From contig CAVWLB010000001.1 of NCBI GenBank assembly GCA_963755695.1, forward strand, positions 1,195,506 through 1,259,505: a stretch of 64,000 bases of DNA, written 5' to 3'. A model generated the notes under the pieces. It was not told the DNA's origin. It was given only the letters and a program-made list of their open reading frames with translations, and did not search any database. The stretch's first letter is position 1; every line of letters begins with the position of its first letter. Positions 58,463 through 64,000 of this stretch are shown piece by piece. The stretch is from QHWT01 sp963755695 (GTDB lineage Bacteria > Acidobacteriota > Vicinamibacteria > Vicinamibacterales > 2-12-FULL-66-21). The position numbers were made by a program, and so were the translations under genes.

Positions 58463-59560
58463 CTAGAAGGTGAGGACCGGCTTGATCGTCGCGCCGGACT
58501 CGGCGTCGGCGACGGCGCGGTTGATCTCGGCGAAGGGGTAGCTGACGATCATCCGCTCGATCGGCAGCCGGCCCTGCTGCGACGAGCTCGATCAGCTGCG
58601 GGACGAACGCGGACCGGGTCGGCGTCGCCCTCCATGACGCCGCGGACCGACTTGCCGCCGCGGATGAGGTCCTTGATGTCGAGCGTGGCGAGCGCCTCGC
58701 CGGTGCCGACGAGCGCGAGCGTCCCGAGCCGCCCGAGCGCCTTGGCGGCGTCGACGATCACGGCCGGGATGCCGGTGGTGTCGAACGCCGTGTCGGCGCC
58801 GCCGCCGGTGAGGTCGGCGATCGCCGCGACGACGTCGCCGTCGCGGGGATCGAGCGCGTGCGTGGCCCCGAGCTCGAGCGCGAGCTCGCGGCGGCTCGGC
58901 GACCGGGTCGACCGCGATCGCCGTCTCCACGCCGAGGTGCACGGCGGCCATCAGCCCTGCGAGCCCGACGCCGCCGGCGCCGAAGACGACGAACGAGGAG
59001 CCCGGGCGGCGGGCTCGAGCACGTTGAGTACGGCGCCGGCGCCCGTCTGGATCCCGCACCCGAGCGGCGCGGCGACCGTGAGGTCGAGGCCGTCGTCGAC
59101 CTTGACGGTGTTACTCGCGTACGCGAGCGCGTGCGTGGCGAAGCTCGACTGGCCGAAGAAGTTGCCGTGCACCGGCGTGTCGCCGCGGCGCATCGTGGTC
59201 GAGCCGTCCGGCCGGACGCCGACGGCGTTGAGCTCGCGGAAGCGCTCGCAGTAGGAGACGTGGCCGGCGGCGCAGCTCGCGCAGCTCGCGGCAGCTGCGG
59301 TAGCTGAGCAGCACGTGGTCGCCGGGCGCGATGCCGCTGACGCCGGCGCCGACCGCCTCGACCACGCCGGCGCCCTCGTGGCCCAGCACGAGCGGGCCCG
59401 CATCGGCGGGCCACGCCGCCTTGACGCCGAGGTCGGTGTGGCAGATCCCGGCCGCGACCATGCGGACCAGGATCTCGTCGTCACGCGGCTCGTCGAGCTC
59501 CACGTCCTGGATCTCGAACGGCGCGTCGGGCGCGTAGGTGAGGGCGGCGGTGATCTGCAT
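58463..59560 (-). CDS. zinc-dependent aryl/benzyl alcohol dehydrogenase-like protein, frame broken
   Basis: ATG 59,560; about 365 residues. AAGICHTDLGV (catalytic Zn Cys), GHEGAGVVEAVG, a Cys-rich structural zinc loop (about 59,240-59,320), GCGIQTGAGAVLNVLEP and FGAGGVGLAGLMAAVHLG are typical of the class III/aryl-alcohol dehydrogenase branch (XylB, AreB). It would oxidise primary alcohols to aldehydes with NAD. Breaks near 58,577, 58,615, 58,895, 59,005, 59,285 and others. Confidence 0.87.
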
Positions 59561-59714
59561 CCGCACGCACGGTGGCAGCGGCGGGGCGCCGCGCGTCGGG
59601 CGGCTCGCGGGAGCCCGCTTGGAGAGATGGACAACGGCTGCGCGCGCGTCCAGCTGACGGCCGCGCTCGCGCACGCGCGAGTCTTCGGCTGCAAAACGAG
59701 TGCCGAGGAGAGAG
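59561..59714. other. divergent control region between alcohol dehydrogenase and unknown-family gene
   Basis: 154 bases between two divergently read genes. No strong -10/-35 pair or inverted repeat stands out; GAGGAGAGAG at 59,704-59,713 is the ribosome site of the downstream gene. Confidence 0.4.
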
Positions 59715-61041
59715 ATGTCACAGACGGAGTACACGATCGAGGAACTGCTCGCCAACTACAAGGGCGTGCCCGAGTACATCCGCGGCCCGGAGGGCGACAT
59801 CGCCTTCCGCAAGAGCCTCAAGACCGACGCGCTGACAGCTCACCGACGAGAGCCTGAAGAGCGACACGCTGACGCCCGACGAGGCCGACGACGTGCATCG
59901 CCTACTACGGCTGGAACATCTGGGACGTGCTCGGCACGCGCGCGACCGAGGGCGAGAACGGCCTGATCCCGCGCCAGGAGTACGAGGCGCTCTCGACCGT
60001 CGAGTACATGCAGAAGTTCCCGGAGCTGTGGGACCTCATCACCGAGGAGGTCGGCGGCGACGGCGTCATCGACATCGGCGCCACCGCGCGCCGCGAGATC
60101 GGCACCAAGGTCAACGCGCTGCACGTCTGGTGCGCGGGCGCGAGCTTCGTGACCGGCCGCGGCATCACGATGGGCCTCGGCCACTACGGCCCGACCGACC
60201 GCGCCGAGGCGATCGCGCGCGCGTTCCAGTTCAACCGCCGGCTGGCGCGCGGCATGTGGGGCGACGAGGGCGGCATGTTCGCCTCGCAGCGCAACTACCG
60301 CGTGCCGCTGCTCGAGGGCACCGACGTGGCTCGAGCGCTTCCGCGACGAGGCCGTGTTCTTCGACGATCCCGGCGCAGAAGGCGATGTACACGACGTTCA
60401 ACGCCACCGCGCAGCTGCTCGTGTTCCTGCTGCACTTCGACAACCGGCTCGGCCTCGGCGACTCCGGCCCGTACCCGACCGAGGACGGCGGCTTCCTGAT
60501 CGTCCGCGACCACTTCCTCAACGACCCGGCGTACCACTGGTTCGACGTGGCCGAGGAGCTGCCGCACTGCATCACGCAGGCGATGTACTTCAAGCCGCCG
60601 CCGGAGATGAAGGTGATCGTCAACGACCTGTCGACGACGTTCACCCAGCCGGCGAGCTACATCCCCTACATGACCGGCATGGCGGTCTACGCGCGCGACA
60701 AGTGGGACACGCCGGTCTCCGACGTCCGGCTCGTGGACGAGGAGGAGATCAAGCGCTACACCGGGATCTCGCAGAAGGCGATGATGCAGCTGTACAAGCG
60801 CATCTCCGGGATGTCGAAGCGCGACCGCATCACCTGCGGCGTGACGAACTACGTCGTCGACTGGGCGCTGCCGTTCCTGCGCCTGTCCGGCACCTACGAC
60901 AAGGCGATCGAGCAGGGCTGGCTCGAGTGGGACCCGATGACCTCGGAGAGCTACTACCCGCTCGTCCGCGACGGCCAGGCCGGACCGCTGCTGCCCGAGG
61001 CGATCATCGCCGGCAAGGGCGCGCAGTCCCTGCAGGCCTGA
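59715..61041 (+). CDS. unrecognised conserved protein, copy 1 of a paralogous pair
   Basis: ATG 59,715; about 440 residues. I do not recognise the family. Visible conserved segments shared with the gene at 62,769: YYGWNIWDVLGTRATEGENG, LIPRQEYEALS, ARREIGTKVNALHVWC, LLVFLLHFDNRLGLGDSGPY, IVRDHFLNDPAYHWFDVAEE, LPHCITQAMYF, VNDLSTTFTQPASYIPYMTG, and KLYxxISxMSKRDRI. No signal peptide or transmembrane helix is obvious. The repeated His, Trp, Asp and Arg positions suggest an enzyme. Breaks near 59,835, 59,900, 60,330 and 60,365. It lies between an alcohol dehydrogenase and enoyl-CoA hydratases. Confidence 0.75.
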
Positions 61042-61070
61042 CCCAGGGGGAGTGATGGGCGCGCGCGGGG

Positions 61071-61864
61071 TCAGCCCTCCGCGCGCTTCATCTCCTCCAC
61101 GCCGGCGGCGTGCTCGTCGCTCTGGACCAGCATCGCGTCGGCCCAGGCCGACGCCTCGAAGTAGGAGGCCAGGCTGCCCTCGGCGTGCACGTCGATCAGC
61201 TTCTTGCTGATCCCGAGCGCGAGCGGCGACCGCTCGCAGATGCGCCGCGCGAGCCCGTAGACCGCGTCGTCGAGCGCCTCGGGCTCGACCACGCGGTTGA
61301 TCATCCCGATCCGCTCGGCCTCCGTCGCGTCGATGCGGTCGCCGGTGAAGATCAGCTCCTTGGCGCGGTGGGTCCCGACGAGCCGCGGGAGGAAGTAGCC
61401 GCCGCCCATCGCCGGCAGGATCCCGCGCAGGATCCAGAACTCGCCGAACGAGGCGTTGCGGGACGCGATCACGATGTCGCAGGCGCTAGCGCGATGTCGC
61501 AGCCGCCGCCGACGCGACGCCGTTGACGCGCGCGATCACCGGCTTGTCGAGCTCGCGGATGCGCAGGATCGTGTCCTGCGCGATGCGGGCGTCGGCGACC
61601 ATGCCCGCCGGCCCGAGCGTCGAGAGCACGGGGAGGTCGAGGTGCTTGTCGCCGCCGGCGCAGAACGCCCGCGTCGCCGGCGCCGGTCACGACGACGACG
61701 CGCACCGAGTCGTCGTCGCGCGCCCACGTGAAGGCCTGCTCGAAGTCGAGGTAGGACTGGCGGTAGAGCGCGTTGAGCTGCGCCGGGCGGTTGATGGTCA
61801 GCGTCGCCACGGGCCCGTCGCGCTCGACGAGCAGCGTCTCGTAGGCGGCGACGCCGGGCGTCAC
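61071..61864 (-). CDS. enoyl-CoA hydratase/isomerase (crotonase family), frame broken
   Basis: GTG 61,864 overlaps the preceding TGA. LLVERDGPVATLTINRPAQLNAL is the family N-terminus, a GAGDAG-type oxyanion region follows, and NASFGEFWILRGILPAMGGGYFLPRLVG with INRVVEPEALD forms the C-terminal half. About 262 residues. Breaks near 61,500, 61,520 and 61,682. Hydrates enoyl-CoA in beta-oxidation-like pathways. Confidence 0.87.
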
Positions 61865-62645
61865 CGCGACGCCTGCTCGCGGCCGCGCGTCGCGGATCGC
61901 CGCGCGGCGGCGCTCGATCTCGGCGGCGTCGAGTCGGCCCTGCCACGCCGCGGGCGGCTTCGGCCTCGACGTCCCAGCTCGCCGGCCGCCACGGCGTCGG
62001 CGATCTCGCCGTAGGTCGGCGCAGAGCCGGCGCACGCCGCGCGGTCGTCGCCGGCGATGTCGGCGGCGAGCCGCGGGCAGAACGGCAGCAGCTCGTCGTG
62101 CGGCACGACGTGGTTGACGAGGCCCCAGCGCAGCGCCTCCTCGGCGTCGACGAAGTTGCCGGTGAAGCTCATCTCGCGCGCCCGGCGCACGCCGACGGCC
62201 TCGGCGAGCAGCACGGTCAGCGCCCCAGCCCGGCTGCGACGCCGACGCGGGCGTGGGTGTCGCCGAACGCGCCCGCTCGGACGCGACGAGGAAGTCGCAG
62301 TTGAGCGCGAGCTCGAACCCGCCGGTGATCGGCGGCGCCGTTGATCGCGCCGATGAGCGGCTTGGCGCAGCGGCGGGATCGGCCCGCCGCGGCGCGCGGC
62401 CGTCGGTCTCGGCCGCGGCCGCCGCCCAGGTGCCGCCCGGTCGCGCCGAGCTCCTTGAGGTCGAGCCCGGCGCAGAACGCGGGGTCGGCGCCGGTGAGGA
62501 TGATCGCGTCGACGTCGTCGTCGGCGTCGCGCTCGGCAGCGCGCGCGCGCAGCGCGGCGATCAGCTCGCCGTGTCAGCGCGTTGCGGCCTCGGGGCGGTT
62601 GAGGGTGACGATGGCGACCCCGCCGTCGGTGGTGACGTCGACCAT
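61861..62645 (-). CDS. enoyl-CoA hydratase/isomerase (crotonase family), second copy, frame broken
   Basis: ATG 62,645 gives MVDVTTDGGVAIVTLNRPEA. The oxyanion-hole region lies near 62,480 and FELALNCDFLVAS near 62,320; GVRRAREMSFTGNFVDAEEALRWGLVNHVVPHDEL is in the intact part (quoted in pieces: REMSFTGNFVDAEEA, WGLVNHVVPHDEL). About 260 residues. Seven or more indels. It is first of a two-gene crotonase unit and divergent from the second unknown-family gene. Confidence 0.85.
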
Positions 62646-62768
62646 GGGCTGGCCCGAACAATGCCCGCTCCGGCGCCGCCTCGCACTGCCCGGCACGGAC
62701 AAGGCGAGCCGTCGCCGTTGGGGGTGACCGCCATAGCCCGCGAGGCGCCGCTCGCGTTGCATTGCGGC

Positions 62769-64000
62769 ATGTACCTGGATCGCATCCCGGGCGGCGTCGA
62801 CGGCGACCGGGCGATGCGCGGCGAGCTGCGGACCGGCATCCTCGAGACGACCGACGAGAACATCGGGCGCAACCGGCTCAGCACCGAGGAGCTCGACGAC
62901 TACCTCGCCTACTCGGGCTGGAACCTGTGGGACCTGCTCGCCGCCCGCCAGACCGAGGGCGAGAACAGCCTGATCCCGCGCCAGGAGTACGAGTGCACGG
63001 GCTTCCTCCAGTGCTGGCTGCAGTACCCGCGCTTCCTCGAGGCGCTGACCGCGAAGCTCGGCGTCGACGGGCTCGTCGAGCTGTGCGGCACCCCGCGGCG
63101 CGAGCCGGGCAGCAAGCTCAACCACGTGCACGCGTGGGCGCTCGCCCAGATGCCGCTGATCGGCCGCGGCCTGGCCGTCGCGCTCGGCCTCCAGCGCCCC
63201 GACGAACGCCTCGACGAGCTCAACACCGTCGTCCAGTTCGCCCGCCGGATGATGCACGGCGCGCTCGGCCCCGGTCCGAGCTTCGTGTCGGCGCGGGAAT
63301 ACAGGGCGCCGCTGCTGGACCAGCGCTGGATCGACCGCTTCGTCGCCGACCACGAGCCGCTCGACGACCCCGAGCGCATGAAGGCCTTCCGGCAGCTCAA
63401 CGCCCAGACCGAGCTGTTCGGCTTCCTGCTGCACTTCGACGCTCGCTCGGCGCTCGCCGACACCGGCCCCTACGAGCTCCCGGACGGGCGCGTCGTGATC
63501 GTGCGCGACCACTTCCTGACCGCGCCCGCCTACCACTGGGCGCAGGTCGCCGACGGGCTGCCGCACTGCATCACGCAGGCGATGTTCTTCGGCCCCGCCG
63601 AGGACCTGCGGCTGACGGTCAACGACCTCTCGACGACCTTCGCGGAGCCGGCGAACTACCACGAGCACCTCACCGGCGCCGCCGTCTACGTGCGCGAGGA
63701 GATCGACACGCCGGCGTCGGAGATCCGCCTGCTGACGCCCGACGAGCAGGCCGCGATCACGCGCGAGGTGCTGCCGCGCACGATGAAGCTGTACTCACTG
63801 ATCTCCGCGATGACCAGGCGCGACCGGATCATGAGCGGCGTGCAGAACTACACCGCCGAGCCGATGCTGTGGCTGGCGCGCGCGGCCGGGCTGTGGGACG
63901 AGTTCCGCGGCGAGATGGGCTTCGACGAGCTGCACCCTCTGGTCTCGCAGGCGTACTACACGTTCGAGCGCGGCGCCGCGGTCGAGCTGCTGCCGCCGGT
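62769..64000 (+). CDS. unrecognised conserved protein, copy 2 of a paralogous pair (3' partial)
   Basis: ATG 62,769; the frame stays open for 410 codons to the window end, unlike most neighbours. Shares with copy 1 the segments YSGWNLWDLLAARQTEGENS, LIPRQEYE, PRREPGSKLNHVHAWAL, FGFLLHFDARSALADTGPY, IVRDHFLTAPAYHW, LPHCITQAMFF, VNDLSTTFAEPANYHEHLTG and KLYSLISAMTRRDRIMSGV. Its ancestry as a duplicate is clear although the two are only moderately similar. Function unknown. Confidence 0.78.
   Translation, partial: MYLDRIPGGVDGDRAMRGELRTGILETTDENIGRNRLSTEELDDYLAYSGWNLWDLLAARQTEGENSLIPRQEYECTGFLQCWLQYPRFLEALTAKLGVDGLVELCGTPRREPGSKLNHVHAWALAQMPLIGRGLAVALGLQRPDERLDELNTVVQFARRMMHGALGPGPSFVSAREYRAPLLDQRWIDRFVADHEPLDDPERMKAFRQLNAQTELFGFLLHFDARSALADTGPYELPDGRVVIVRDHFLTAPAYHWAQVADGLPHCITQAMFFGPAEDLRLTVNDLSTTFAEPANYHEHLTGAAVYVREEIDTPASEIRLLTPDEQAAITREVLPRTMKLYSLISAMTRRDRIMSGVQNYTAEPMLWLARAAGLWDEFRGEMGFDELHPLVSQAYYTFERGAAVELLPP

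Overview
The window looks like a metagenomic contig made of three unrelated pieces. Piece A (1 to about 23,755) is a moderately GC-rich bacterium (roughly 62-66% by eye) with intact reading frames and a long respiratory gene cluster. Its alternative complex III (ACIII), aa3-type oxidase, many c-type cytochromes and GC-rich palindromic repeats suggest an uncultured soil or subsurface phylum, which cannot be fixed from sequence alone. Piece B (about 23,757 to 25,000) is near 50% GC and carries a cardiolipin synthase. Piece C (about 25,000 to 64,000) is very GC-rich and looks like an actinobacterium, perhaps Thermoleophilia/Solirubrobacterales (inference from content and codon use). The A/B junction cuts an integrase and the B/C junction cuts a short-chain dehydrogenase, so both are most simply assembly chimaeras.

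Piece A. On the + strand, positions 1-6735 hold actD (5' partial), actF, a secreted cupredoxin, coxA, coxC, coxD, two small membrane proteins and coxB: the end of an ACIII operon joined to a cytochrome c oxidase operon. On the - strand, 22,536 to 6,767 reads actA, actB, actE, a CydA-like subunit without CydB, three c-type cytochromes (one fused to an ethylbenzene-dehydrogenase-type haem domain), a tandem universal stress protein, a GNAT, an Mrp-type ATPase, a zinc-ribbon protein and a radical SAM/SPASM enzyme. The stress protein, zinc-ribbon protein and radical SAM enzyme all carry small domains resembling the C-terminal domain of protochlorophyllide reductase (PCP_red). This co-oriented block of about 16 kb is the best candidate for an undescribed system: a hybrid ACIII/bd-like membrane complex with its own maturation module. 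A palindromic repeat family lies in several intergenic gaps and is inserted in frame in two genes. A tRNA-Pro(TGG) with an adjacent integrase closes piece A.

Piece C is a catabolic and storage region: acyl-CoA dehydrogenase, several SDRs, a linalool dehydratase/isomerase-like protein, both subunits of a biotin-dependent acyl-CoA carboxylase, a beta-keto acid cleavage enzyme (BKACE), enoyl-CoA hydratases, class III PHA synthase with an accessory protein and two phasin-like proteins, three PucR/CdaR-type regulators, a branched-chain amino acid type ABC transporter (livK, fused livHM, livF, livG), two zinc alcohol dehydrogenases, a split PEP-synthase-like pair, and two copies of a protein family I do not recognise. 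Together these suggest degradation of branched or terpenoid acids feeding acetyl-CoA and PHA storage.

Nearly all piece C genes are broken by single-base indels. Where the protein can be followed through a break, the extra or missing base nearly always lies at the third codon position, and the extra base usually gives the alternative synonymous codon. This indicates strain polymorphism mishandled by the consensus rather than real pseudogenes, so piece C genes are given as whole genes with the breaks noted.
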